A DNA stretch of 64,000 bases from Panaeolus papilionaceus. Taxonomy: Eukaryota > Basidiomycota > Agaricomycetes > Agaricales. This document shows positions 23,601 to 33,072 of this stretch, piece by piece. The stretch covers positions 1,736,001-1,800,000 of the forward strand of contig JADNRZ010000008.1 in assembly GCA_015501605.1 (NCBI GenBank), read 5' to 3'. Position 1 is the first letter of the stretch, and each line of letters opens with the position of its first letter. The notes beneath the pieces were generated by a model that saw only the letters and a list, made by a program, of their open reading frames with translations, made no database searches and was not told the DNA's origin. Made by a program: the position numbers and the translations under genes.

Positions 23601-24358
23601 GGTACAATTCACGCGCAAACGGTCTCGTGGAGCGCCCACATTTCGACGTACGACAGGCTTTATTCAAATCTTGTGATGGTGATCAGTCTAAGTGGTCTCA
23701 AGTCGCTAGTCACGTATTTTGGGCAGATCGGATCACGACACGACGCCGCATGGGTTGCTCACCTTACTTTGCACTCACAGGCACTCATCCCTTGCTTCCG
23801 TTCGACATCACTGAGGCTTCGTATCTCTTACCTCCTCCCGATTCCATCCTATCTTCAACCGATCTCATTGCACGACACGCCATTGCACTCCAAAAGCGAC
23901 CCGCCGACCTTTCACGACTCCACTCACGTGTATTCAAGTCCAGACTACAAGCAGCACGCCGATTTGAGCTCAAGTTCCAGCGCACCATCAAGGATTTCAA
24001 CTTCCAACGCGGCAGCCTCGTTCTCATACGAAACACAGCGATTGAGAAGTCACTCAACCGTAAAATGCGCGCGCGCTATCTTGGCCCCTTAGTCGTCATT
24101 TCTCGTAACCGCGGAGGTGCTTACATCATCGCTGAGCTCGACGGAACCCTTCTTCATCGCCCCATCGCCGCTTTTCGTGTAATCCCATACTTCCCTCGTC
24201 AATCCATTCCGCTCCCGCCTCTAGACGAAATCCTGGATGTATCAAGCCGACGCCTGAAAGAAATGGAAGAGTCAGTAGAAGAAGACGAAGATCTGAACGA
24301 CTTACTCAAGCCACAGGGTGTAGTAGAAGCAGAGGACGACGTAGAAGAGGAAGATTGA
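20615..24358 (+). CDS. Gypsy pol: reverse transcriptase, RNase H, integrase
   Basis: 1,247 codons, fully open. A serine-rich leader (~residues 1-130) is followed by reverse transcriptase with the FCVVKKDGKSLRIVQ and TTLPMGWTNSVPIF blocks and the catalytic YIDD (near residue 400). RNase H starts around VILSVDTSATAVGYIL (~residue 567). Integrase has an H-H-C-C zinc finger (HDHLGHH...CHLC, ~residues 848-888), the D-D-E core (LDTMH, TDNGPP, VERPHF) and a GPLVVI-type C-terminal module. The start at 20,615 is simply the first ATG; the true protein is probably made from a longer gag-pol reading. Because the protease upstream is split, this copy could act only in trans. Confidence 0.88.
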   Translation: MDSMALCIEYDPVSRTPRIVAYRPMDSSTLTDPFSDISPGLFNSVFASDPLPSSSSSVPNSSFNSTSFPSSSASKGTSSVLSSHSASNSCSSAMDSDPPSRFRSYSCAHSRYRFKFRSRSPTNSSVSVFASKKYKPVGVKVKPVITQLSEKFRIIRDIKGDPLATLPTLPPNPPDFRPTGRYTQQRMEFFNQIHSADNFLWSEEKKLIHYVMMAHQDAFAWNDSERGHFREDFFPPIEIPTVPHVPWVLRNIPIPPGIYDQVCEIIQKKMDAGVFQHSNSLYRSRWFCVVKKDGKSLRIVQSLEPLNAVTIAHSGVPPFTDQLTEQFASRACGGMMDLYVGYDERALHENSRDLTTFQTPFGAMRLTTLPMGWTNSVPIFHDDVTFILHPEIPHVTIPYIDDVPIRGPETRYPLPDGLFETIPLNPGIQRFVWEHLQNVNRVLQRMKYCGGTFSGFKSILCAPEILIVGQRCTPEGRLPDPSKVNKIINWGPCKTLSEVRAFLGLTQQCRMFVRNYSHRASPLVYLTRKNVPFFFGPEQILAQEDLKSAILSSPALRPIDYSSSAPVILSVDTSATAVGYILSQQDPTNPKLRYFSRFGSLLLNARESRFSQAKLEIYGLYRAFKALKLHLIGLRNLIVEVDAKYIKGMLSNPDISPSASINRWIISILMFHFTLVHIPGNKHTGPDGLSRRPGQPDNIPDDESSDFDDWIDQLHGFMHILNPRTTAIIEQPPATVYIHENIPQPSSLDPSNPSSTQNPAPTSETTPYSIVPRSPSAQHLDQRILLVPEWHRTLNVPDSVPDEERASFIRFAAQFFLDHDRLWKRSGDGQHKLVVYPDRRLFILKAAHDHLGHHSFHATFSLISERYWWPMLGADVSWFIKTCHLCQLHQTRNILIPPTVASPAPLFSKVYLDTMHLPRSGGYKYIIQARCSVSHFPEFAPLRRETAQTVGEWIKRDLLHHYGALLEIVTDNGPPIVAAIEYLAAKYHIVHIRISGYNSRANGLVERPHFDVRQALFKSCDGDQSKWSQVASHVFWADRITTRRRMGCSPYFALTGTHPLLPFDITEASYLLPPPDSILSSTDLIARHAIALQKRPADLSRLHSRVFKSRLQAARRFELKFQRTIKDFNFQRGSLVLIRNTAIEKSLNRKMRARYLGPLVVISRNRGGAYIIAELDGTLLHRPIAAFRVIPYFPRQSIPLPPLDEILDVSSRRLKEMEESVEEDEDLNDLLKPQGVVEAEDDVEEED

Positions 24359-24921
24359 CCACGGAGGGTCAAGGTTTTTCAGCAAGAGGGGGATACATGT
24401 TGAGTTCCCCATTTTCTCGATTTTTTCTTTTCATTTTCGTCGTTTTCTCCCTATTCCCTTGCCTTTTTGTTATCCTAATTTTATTCCATCACTCTCATTC
24501 CCCATTCCCGTTCCATTTCGCGGCTTGTTTACGATGCCGCAGTAACCCTATGAAGATCTACTGAGGGTTCACCTTTTTTCTTTATTTTGTTTTAACATTA
24601 CTCAGTCGTTTTTCATTCGAAATTGGCCATCTTTGATTTGATTCAACTCGTATATAGCTGCCTGACACTCCTTTGCCACGTCCCCACTGTTTCAATGCTC
24701 TGTTTTACTCATTTTCGCGCCCGAATTTTGCCTTTCCACTCAGTGGTGCACCTTTAGTTTCACATTTCATCAATACTCAGGTCACTTTATTTCATTCAAC
24801 ATCGCTGTTTTTCATTCTATTTCAGTTCCTCCATTATTTTCTTTCACTATCTTCATATTTCTTCGTAGATTCTTCATAGTAGGTGACTGGGGACAGTCAC
24901 AGTTTCAGCAAGAGGGGAATA
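24359..24921 (+). other. Gypsy 3' non-coding region with two polypurine-type tracts
   Basis: The sequence TTTCAGCAAGAGGGG occurs twice: near 24,377-24,392 just after the pol stop and at 24,904-24,919 right before the 3' LTR. The second is in the position of the plus-strand primer (polypurine tract). The 500 bp between them is T-rich with no gene. Confidence 0.7.
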
Positions 24922-25599
24922 TGATGAGCTGCGCGCCCATCTCTCTCCGTTTTCGCGCCTTTGTACGTTTTTGGACTAATTCAGTGACTTGCCGTTCAAG
25001 CGCCTAGGCCACGGCATCAGTATAGCGCTCACACACGCACACTATCACGCCTGCACTACCAACCATCTTTACAATTTCATGACTTCTTTTCATTAATTTA
25101 TTCAAAACCATTGTTCCATCTGTTGTTTCTTTGTTTCATATGACAACCTCCATCATTATTCAATTGTTTTCTCTTGTTGTAGATACATTTTCCAGTAGCT
25201 ACAATATCTTTGTATCATAGCCTACCTGGGAAAAGCAGATCATTCTTACCCCCCATATTTTCGTGTCTGAGCTTCGTTCCACTCTCTTTTCGCCTTAGCA
25301 GTCATACCAGCCGTCGTCTGGTTCGATTTCAGTTGTATTTCGTCGTCTCTCAGTCTCTCAGCGTCGCCAGCTGTGTCTGGTTCGATTTTATTGCTTATTC
25401 TTCGTCTCCTCGTCGTCCTATGTAGCCACCATCGTTGGCTTTCGTTCCTAGTTGCCACTGTCACCGGTTTCTGCTCTCTTATCGCTTCGTTTCGTCTCTC
25501 AGTGTCGCCGTTGCCAACCTGAAGCCCTCTCCATCGCCCCCAGCTTACCTCTTCAAACCTCAGCTCTCCGGACTGCACGAACCCGTACATGAGCGCTCA
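24922..25599 (+). repeat. Gypsy 3' LTR
   Basis: 678 bp, differing from the 5' LTR at three sites I can see (one near the start, two near the end). Followed directly by copia integrase sequence on the minus strand. Confidence 0.92.
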
Positions 25600-26174
25600 T
25601 TCTCATCACTCACCTCACTCACCAACGCCCTCACCCTCACACTTCGTTTCCCACCCACATTTTGGTTTTGTGTTCATTGCCCATTCCTCCTCCTACCGTT
25701 GCGCTCATCATCAGCGGATTGCCACGATGATTGACATCTGGACATTTGGGAAAGTACCCTTCATCAAACTGAGCAGTAGTACCAACAAAGATTGTGTTGT
25801 TGTGAAGACACATGAAGTGCCAGCCTTTAAACCCTTCAGCAAAGCCTAGATGTAACATCATCTCTGATTTTGGGGATAGAGAATTGATGCACTTTGCTTC
25901 AGGTAAATAGACATAGGCACCACAGCCAAACACTCTAAGGTTGGAAACCACAGGCTTCTGCTTGTGAATAAGCTCGAATGGAGTTTTCCATTTGAGGCGA
26001 GCTATAGGGGTACAATTATACACATAAAGTGCATGTTCGACAGCAAATTCCCACCAGGACTGAGGAAGGCAAGCGTCAAGACGCATTGCCTGAGCTTTAT
26101 CCATCAAAGTCTAGTTAAACCACTCAGCATGCCCATTCTGTTGAGGAGTATGAGGCGCACTCTGAGTAATCTTA

Positions 26175-26649
26175 CAGCAGTTTGCAAAATTGATGAGACT
26201 AATTCTCAGCATGTGAAGTAAATGTGATTACAAAAAGTAACCCAAGACTTAGGTTTCCTCTGTAAATTGGGACTTGCACCTCAGTTTCAGGAAAGAAAAT
26301 TATATTTTATCATAAGTAAATATTCATACACGAATGCCAAATTAAATTTACATTTATAAATGATTTTTTTTGGCCAATCTGAGCACATCCAACTCTGACA
26401 TGATGCCTTCACCCATACTGATCAGAAATCTGGATGGTTGGTGCATTATTTTTGAAATAAAAATTGTATTATTTACACGAATATGTAAGAAATACTTTAA
26501 GTTATTTTTTGGACAATTAAAAGTGATTTTAGAGGTGTAAATGCATCCAGAGAGAGTTTTCGAGCTGAACCCTAGGATAGGGGCTTTGCTCTTTCTTAAA
26601 TTTCTTTTCACACACAGAGGTTCAGTCTCATCATTTTTGCAAACCGCTG
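26175..26649. mobile_element. Tc1/mariner-type MITE inside copia integrase
   Basis: 475 bp with ~25-bp inverted ends (CAGCAGTTTGCAAAATTGAT and its near-complement CAGCGGTTTGC...) and TA on both sides (26,173-26,174, 26,650-26,651). Removing it with one TA restores the copia integrase frame across KGI...TQSAPHTPQQNG, which confirms both the ends and the insertion. No transposase frame. Confidence 0.85.
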
Positions 26650-27103
26650 TAATGCCCTTCAAACGAAGGTCTTTAAAGAATTCCTTTGATTTGAACTCTC
26701 CCCCTCCATCAGAATGCCATTCTTTGATTACTGAGACACTGAATTGAGTTTTCAGCATTGCCAGAAAGTCACCAAAGGCGTCATGGACGTCTGATTTCTC
26801 TTTGAGCAAAGAAATCCAGGCATGGGAGGAATAGTCATCAAAGAAACTGACATAGTACTTGTACCCATGGTAGGAATTCACTGGATAAGATTTTACATCT
26901 GAGTGTATCCTTTCAAAGGGTGCAGAGGCACGAGTCAAAGACAGAGGAAAGGATCGTGATGGCATCTTGCCTTCAGCACATCCCAGCATATAGGATTCTC
27001 TTTGGGAATAGTGAGTTTAGGAGGGAACTTAGCAGTTGAATCTCCCATATGTCGCAAAGCTTCTTTAGACAGATGTCCAAAGCGCTTATGCCAAAGATCA
27101 TAC

Positions 27104-28085
27104 TGTTACAAAAGCTCGATGGGCGCTGTCAGGGGATCTCCTGCTACCTCCTATTCCTTTCCTTATTATCATCTCTCTGTCTCTCCTTTCTCCATTTCCT
27201 TTGCTCTATCTCATTATCTGGACATATCATGGACTCATAGATATTATATTACACTCTCCTTTAGTTGCCATTCATTCATTATTTAGTTGTTGCCACTGTT
27301 ACATAGTCATTCCTTTGTGTTTCCCTTTGTTTGTTTCCAAAGGCATTGTTTGGCATCAAGGCTGATGCCAATGCCAGCTCATCACTTAAATAGCTGTTTC
27401 ACCTGGGTTTGATCCTTTATCTCTTTCTCTTTGGATCTCCCCCAGGTGAGCCTATTTCCTGTATTTATGTAGAGCTGATATATATCTTTGGATCTCCCCC
27501 AGGACTTGTGTGTGTCTGAGGTGCCCTTACAGGCGCTTGCAGTTAAGGCCTTTGAGCTCATCAGGGGTTGATTCAGAAGAAGGTCGTTCTGCGTGATAAG
27601 TTCAATATCGTTCTAAGAATGCCACTGCGTACACGCACTACACTGGTATTGTCTTAGAAGAGAGCAAGAAGAGTAAGATCATCATAGAAGTGTTGTTCTA
27701 TTCGAAGTTAAAGAACTAGCTAAAGAACAAAGGGTATAAACTACGGTGTTTATGTAGATATCTAGCAAGGCTGTGCGTGTAAATGCCAAGTAGATAAGGT
27801 GAGAAGTATATGAGTCAGAAGTATAGTCCGCAGTAAGAATGAGTCATAGGTGTGAGAGAAATGAGTAAGGAGATGAGTCATAGATAGGAGAAAGAAGTGG
27901 AGCAACAGTGGAAATGAAGGTGGAGTGAGAGTCGGCGTTAGGAGGATGATGTGGGGCTCCGGAGATAGGAAATAGATGAGATAAAAGTACAAAGAGAGAT
28001 GATAGTACACGGAGATAAGATGAAGGGAGATAATAGTCCTGATAAGATAAAGAAAAGATAAAGAGGAAAAAGAGACGATGTAACA
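27104..28085 (-). mobile_element. Solo LTR, 982 bp, inside copia pol
   Basis: TGTTACATCG...TTTTGTAACA in the minus direction, flanked by the 5-bp duplication CATAC (27,099-27,103 and 28,086-28,090). Related to the 549-bp solo LTR at 7,005-7,553. No internal sequence remains, so LTR-LTR recombination removed the rest after insertion. Confidence 0.88.
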
Positions 28086-29974
28086 CATACTCTGTAATAG
28101 AGTTGGCAGTGTTTCTGACAATTGTTGAGGTTAACCAGTAAATGGTTTCATCTAAGACATGTGGTCGGCATTGGAATGCTAACTGCTTGCCTTTATAGAA
28201 GGAAATATTACCAAGACATCCTTCCATAGTCAATCCTTTAGAAAAGAATTGGCCCATTGACAGCAAATGCTGATTGAGGGACTTGAAGTACAAGACAGGA
28301 GAGAGGGGAGAGAGGGAAATGTGCTTTTCAGCAACAGAACCATCTTCTGATTTGACTTTAACAATGAGATTAACTGTGCCATGTGCAGTGACCATCTCAA
28401 TTCCACTGGCAGTTGAAACTGTTCCAAAGGTACCAGTTTCATACTCAGAAAAGTCCCTTAGATCACCAGTAAAGTGCTGTGAAGCACCTGAATCCATGAT
28501 CCAATCAACAGTTCTGTTGTCTCTGTGTTTGCCCTTACATCGTGCACAATTGAGAGAATGTTCATCAATATATTTCTGGGACCTAGCCACAGAACCTAAC
28601 GAATTACAAGCAAAATGATCAATATATTTACTTGTACAACTACCCCGCGCATCTAAAACAAAGTGCTGCGAACAATAGTTAGCATCGTTAGGGTGCATAG
28701 ATGAAAAGGCTTGCCTTTCAAAAAGGGCCTTCTTGCCATTGTCAACATAAAATTCCTCTTCAGAGGAAAATCCATGGTTAACAATGTCCTCATTGTCAGA
28801 GTAAAACTCAACAAGACCTGGCATGGACGAGGTTTCATCCTCATCATCAGAAGGAGGATGAGGGAAGAAGTCCTCAGTCTCCATGTCGATGGATAGCTTG
28901 GGCTCCCTGTGGTTGGTGACAAGGTCAAGGTTCTTCATGGTTTGGATCGTCTTAGTGACTTCAAGACGATCTGCAAGAGACCTTGCATTGTTGACCTCAA
29001 CATAGGCAGAGGGGCCAGCTTCCATGTGCATGGGTCCAGTGCCATGGACACAGTTAAAAACCATAGAGGAAGGGTTGGCAAGATGCTCAAGGAGTGTAGG
29101 AGAAGGTTTGGATGAGGAGGTGGTGTGTTGGGCAGGTTCATAGGCAGCAGAGAGAACAAAATGGGTGTGGTTGTGACCAGAGTGGCCACCACGTCCACCA
29201 CTGTGATTGAACTTGCAACCTCCTCAACCTCCACGACCTCCATGACCACGGTTTCCAGAGAACTTGGAAGGGTCCTGGGCAGGGCCTTTACCCTTGAAGG
29301 GGGGGTCCTGCTTCTTGCAACGAACAGGAGAGATCTTGTTGGCCATTCCAGGAGTAGAGAGCTGCTTGCACTCAAACTCAGTGATGATCTTGTCTTGGAT
29401 TTCTTTCCAATCCAAGTCTTCAGCTTTGGTGACAGTGAGTTCAGTGGCAGCAATATGCTCCCAGCGGTTGGGAATGGAACCAAGGACAATCATGGCCTTA
29501 TAAAAGTCATCAAGAGGATGACCGTTGGTGGACAGTTTGTCAAAAAAGCTGTCCAAGTTCATGGAGTTGGGGGGCAGGATTACTGAGTCCAGAAAGACAG
29601 AAACTAAAAATGTGATGGACATCAGCGAACATAGTGGAAGCACCAATCTTGCCACAAGCAGCTTCAAGATCAGTCCAGAGACTGGCAGCAGTGGTACCAG
29701 GAGTGGTGACTGCACCAGTGGAGTCCTTGACTGGCTCCTTGATGAGGTGGAGCAAGGCAGGAGTAAGACAAAGGGTAATGGAACCAAGTGCCTTATTGTC
29801 CTTCTCCAACCATTCAGCAAGCTCAGTGGTCTTGTCATCAGCAGGCTTCTTGAGGTTGCCATTGACAACTTGCCACAGTGCCTGTGACCTGAGCCAGTTC
29901 TTCATAGAAAGGCTCCATTCAAGCCAGTTGGCACTGTCAAGTTTGGGAATGAGTTGAGTGATTTGGGAAGACAT

Positions 29975-30270
29975 AATTCTGGTTAGGCAAAATCATCAGT
30001 AAAATGAACAATAGTGATGAGAGAAAAGCAACAATGAACAGTGCTATTATTTCTCAGGCTTAGGCCAGAAGGATGTCCTCCTTGTTGTGCAAAAATTGCA
30101 GCAACATAGGTGCGCTTAAAGCAGCAACCTGGGTGTGCAAAAATGCAGCATCCCTGAGTACAATGTCTGCCATAGTGGCAAGACATTCTCATGCAGCAAG
30201 CAAGCTCAGCAGGCAATGAGTATCCTAGGTCGACAGCCATGCACAGAGCAGGCCATCGGGGCCCATAATC
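29975..30270 (-). other. Copia 5' leader
   Basis: About 300 bp between the 5' LTR and gag ATG, non-coding. The bases right after the LTR (GATTATGGGCCCCGATGG in the minus direction) are where the primer-binding site belongs; I cannot assign the tRNA. Confidence 0.5.
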
Positions 30271-30660
30271 TGTAGAAACAGCATAGTGTGCACAGAGTGC
30301 CCTAACTAACTGCCTCACCTGGTTAGGAAGATTGTAAAGAGGCTAGGAGAGCGATAGAATAGCTGGTAAAGCTGTTATTGAGATAGAGAGAAAGTGAGGT
30401 GCTTATATACATGAAATGGTAGCTAAATATGGTAGTCTATGTAAGTGCCTATTGGGGTATCTGGAGTAATGAAGGAAAGTGAGTCATTCAATGACTCATG
30501 TTGACTGAAAGTTCCAGAGTACATGCAGTATGCAGTGCATGTAGTATGCAGTACAAGCAGTATGAATCTAGGAATGTATCTAAGATGTATCTAAGATTGT
30601 AGATGAAGATTTTAGATCTATCTAAGATGAGATATCCAAGATGAGATCTAAATCTCAACA
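30271..30660 (-). repeat. Copia 5' LTR
   Basis: 390 bp, ending in the minus direction at TTTCTACA and starting TGTTGAGATTTAG. Followed on the outside by CCCTC, the target duplication. Confidence 0.92.
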
Positions 30661-30665
30661 CCCTC

Positions 30666-33072
30666 TGCATTATCAACAACAGGCAGTGTTCCCCAGATAT
30701 CTAAATTTCTGCCAGGCTTCACACTGCAGCTGAGATTGACAGATATGTTGACCACAGACAGTTATTTGCATATATGTTTACTGTGTTCAGGTCCTATGTA
30801 GCCATGCAGCTTATCTGCTGTATTTTGGTACAATCCATAGAAATTGCTCTCCATACACTCAGAGTACAGTGGAATAGCTAAATTTATGAAATTGGTATAC
30901 ACTATCTGCACAATTGATACGATAAACAACCGAAGACACAGGAGTGAACTCGTAAAGATAGATACTAAGATGGATGAGAGGACTATGATGATAGATGTAG
31001 GTACTGGGGGATGTACTAGTGAAGCCGAGGAGGGAAAAATGCGCGACTCACCAGAGTAGCGTGCCACAATTGGGCTTACCAGCTTTCATATCCCTCTTCT
31101 ATACAAAGTCAGTATTGATCACACAAAAAAACCGCATATATGCGCCTACCTTTGACCAGAACACCTATAAATCACTCAAAACGACCTATCAGAGTCCAAA
31201 ATTGCGCATACAGTAGGAGAGCAGACATACTGAGGTTCCTTATACTACGTAAAATGCTCATCTTCTTCCGCAAGGAGCACGATACCAGATTAATGGTCAG
31301 CTGATGGACTTGCATTGAATAAATCGAGAGTACGGAAACTGAACGGAAAGGGGTAGATGTCAATCCTATGATAGTTTGGCAATATACAAGTCAAAATTCG
31401 GTTGGTAATAGATACATGGAAGAGGGGGGGGAGAGGGAATGCGGGGATGATGGTGGTAAGAGAGAGAAAGTGGTTCTCAGTTATTCGACGTGTTTTGGAA
31501 GTTGAAAATGTCATCAAACTCCGACTTTAAACTCCGACCCAATTCGAAATCCCAGCAGAGCCAGTCGTCATTCGCGCAGGTCAGTTCTTGTCAGTTGGTC
31601 GAGACTGCTTCACGTGTTGGTCAAGACACTTGTTCTTGACATTGCTAGTGGACCGCAGCACCTCAGTATTCAACCCAAGACCTGGCCCATGAATTGGGAG
31701 CGGAGAACTGAGAAGAGGAGGATAACCTGTCGGTGATATGGTGTTGTAGCTTTGTCATATTTTACATACAGCATCACTCGAAGGTAATAGTATCATTGAC
31801 TGAATCTTGATGCTAAAATGGTTGTGATTTGGGGGCCAGACAAAGATAAGAAAGGATATTTAGCCGTGGCGACAGTGAAAGACTAATAGGCTAAATTTCA
31901 ATGTTCAAACCTCTGATCACGATTGTGGTCATCACAATGACTCAATGTAATGAAAAATTACCATTTTATCACGTACTGGACATCTATATGGGATAACAGG
32001 TAACAAACATACATACATAGTACATATGAGCAGGTCTTTTGACAGATATAAATTGTCGCTATTGAATGCCAACATCTCTGAGGTAGAACGGGATGGAACA
32101 TCACAGGTATATCAAATATCTGGCTTGAAGCTTGATGACATTAAATGCATATAATGGTCGCAGACCAGTGCTCAGCAGAGATGTAATGTTCGGACAGTTA
32201 TTGGACAGATATGTCGAGTCCCCTAGCAGATATATCCAGATCTGTGCTATGTCAGTCCTCAATTTAACAGATATAATATTATTAGACTGCTTTTAATAAA
32301 CATACAGGGTACTTGTCCGTCGTTGCTCAGATATGTACAGCTGGGGTAGATTTTTGATGGGTATGCTAAGTAAATCTAGTCATTGCACAGATATATGCGA
32401 CTTCAACTGCCTTCACCCCAGGTATGTGGATAAACGACGTGATTATCATAAACCTAGGTAATGTCTGCCAGGTATGTAGCAAATCCGGCAAGTATGATAC
32501 ATACCCGGCAGGTATGATGATTACGACCTGACATTTCATATCCTTGCTAGCAGCATTTTTGCTGATGCTCTCTTCCTGTAGCTTGTATTACTTGCGAAGG
32601 TTAAGTCATAAAGTTGAAGATGCCCCATTGAACCATGTCATTGCTACAGTTCTCCTAGTAGAGTCGCTGCGTCGATTCAAGCTAAGGAATGGACCTCTAA
32701 CACCAGTGAAATCTACCTCCCGGGCTCCAATGCCCATGAAGCGATCAATGTTTTGTTAGAGTGCCTTAGGAGAGGTGTGTCAAGATAATTGCTGGATCCC
32801 AATAACGACTGTTGTATGATCAAAGAAAGTGGCATATACATGATGCTTCAAGTTTGACAACATAAGAAAAGGTACAGCAGTTGTGCGAAAGCAGAAAAGG
32901 AATGATAGGACTTACAGTGAGTATATAGTGGGAGAAAATAAGCTAAATATCAGAGAAAATCAATCAATCAATCAATCAACATCTGAAACCAAAATGATGT
33001 GGAAGGAATCATATCCCTGACATCGAAGCGTTTGTCCATCGCTTAGTCCAAGAAAAAGCTCGTCATGGAACT
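30666..33072. other. No recognisable gene; degenerate ~20-bp repeat in its second half
   Basis: 2.4 kb without a frame that carries motifs or a plausible exon structure on either strand. The only ordered feature I see is the CAGATAT/CAGGTATG array at about 32,040-32,530, listed separately. Confidence 0.5.
32040..32530 (+). repeat. Degenerate ~20-bp minisatellite built on CAG(A/G)TAT
   Basis: The word CAGATAT or CAGGTATG (or one change from it) begins at about 32,043, 32,104, 32,206, 32,227, 32,268, 32,328, 32,388, 32,419, 32,469, 32,489 and 32,509. Most intervals are close to multiples of 20 bp (61, 102, 21, 41, 60, 60, 50, 20, 20; one of 31). The last three units are clearly tandem 20-mers. 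Weaker versions fill some gaps. Probably an old minisatellite rather than a regulatory array. Confidence 0.6.

Larger units (their letters stand above)
13756..25599 (+). mobile_element. Ty3/gypsy retrotransposon nested in the copia element
   Basis: Two 678-bp LTRs differ at only three positions that I can see, so the insertion is young. Two long frames encode gag-protease (14,423 on) and protease remainder-RT-RNase H-integrase (to 24,358). A 3,575-bp long-TIR element interrupts the frame at 16,800-20,374; without it the element would be about 8.3 kb. The bases outside the LTRs (CGCGG on the left, TTCTC on the right) do not match, so the expected 5-bp target duplication is missing. Confidence 0.93.
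25600..29974 (-). pseudogene. Ty1/copia gag, protease and integrase part of pol (broken)
   Basis: Reading from ATG 29,974: a gag-like N-terminus (SANWLEWSLSMKNWL), a frameshift near 29,590, the gag C-terminus, and after a further frame change a protease with WIMDSGASQH (about 28,470-28,500). After the solo LTR come the GAG-pre-integrase block LWHKRFGHLSKEALRHM (about 27,045-27,095) and an integrase core with HSDVKSYP, FFDDYSSHAW and EWHSDGGGEF. The core is interrupted by the MITE, resuming at APHTPQQNGHAEWFN with a stop before LMDKAQ. The integrase tail ends at the gypsy junction. Several frameshifts plus two insertions make it non-functional. Confidence 0.9.
10578..30660 (-). mobile_element. 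Ty1/copia retrotransposon, one insertion split by three later insertions
   Basis: 5' LTR at 30,271-30,660 and 3' LTR at 10,578-10,967, both 390 bp. The 5-bp duplication CCCTC sits immediately outside each end (10,573-10,577 and 30,661-30,665), which shows the two LTRs belong to the same insertion. The internal gag-protease-integrase-RT-RNase H order is that of Ty1/copia. Interruptions are the gypsy element (13,756-25,599), a MITE (26,175-26,649) and a solo LTR (27,104-28,085). The LTRs differ at five or more positions, more than the gypsy LTRs do, in line with copia being the older insertion. It is dead: frameshifts and stops affect gag and pol. Confidence 0.93.
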
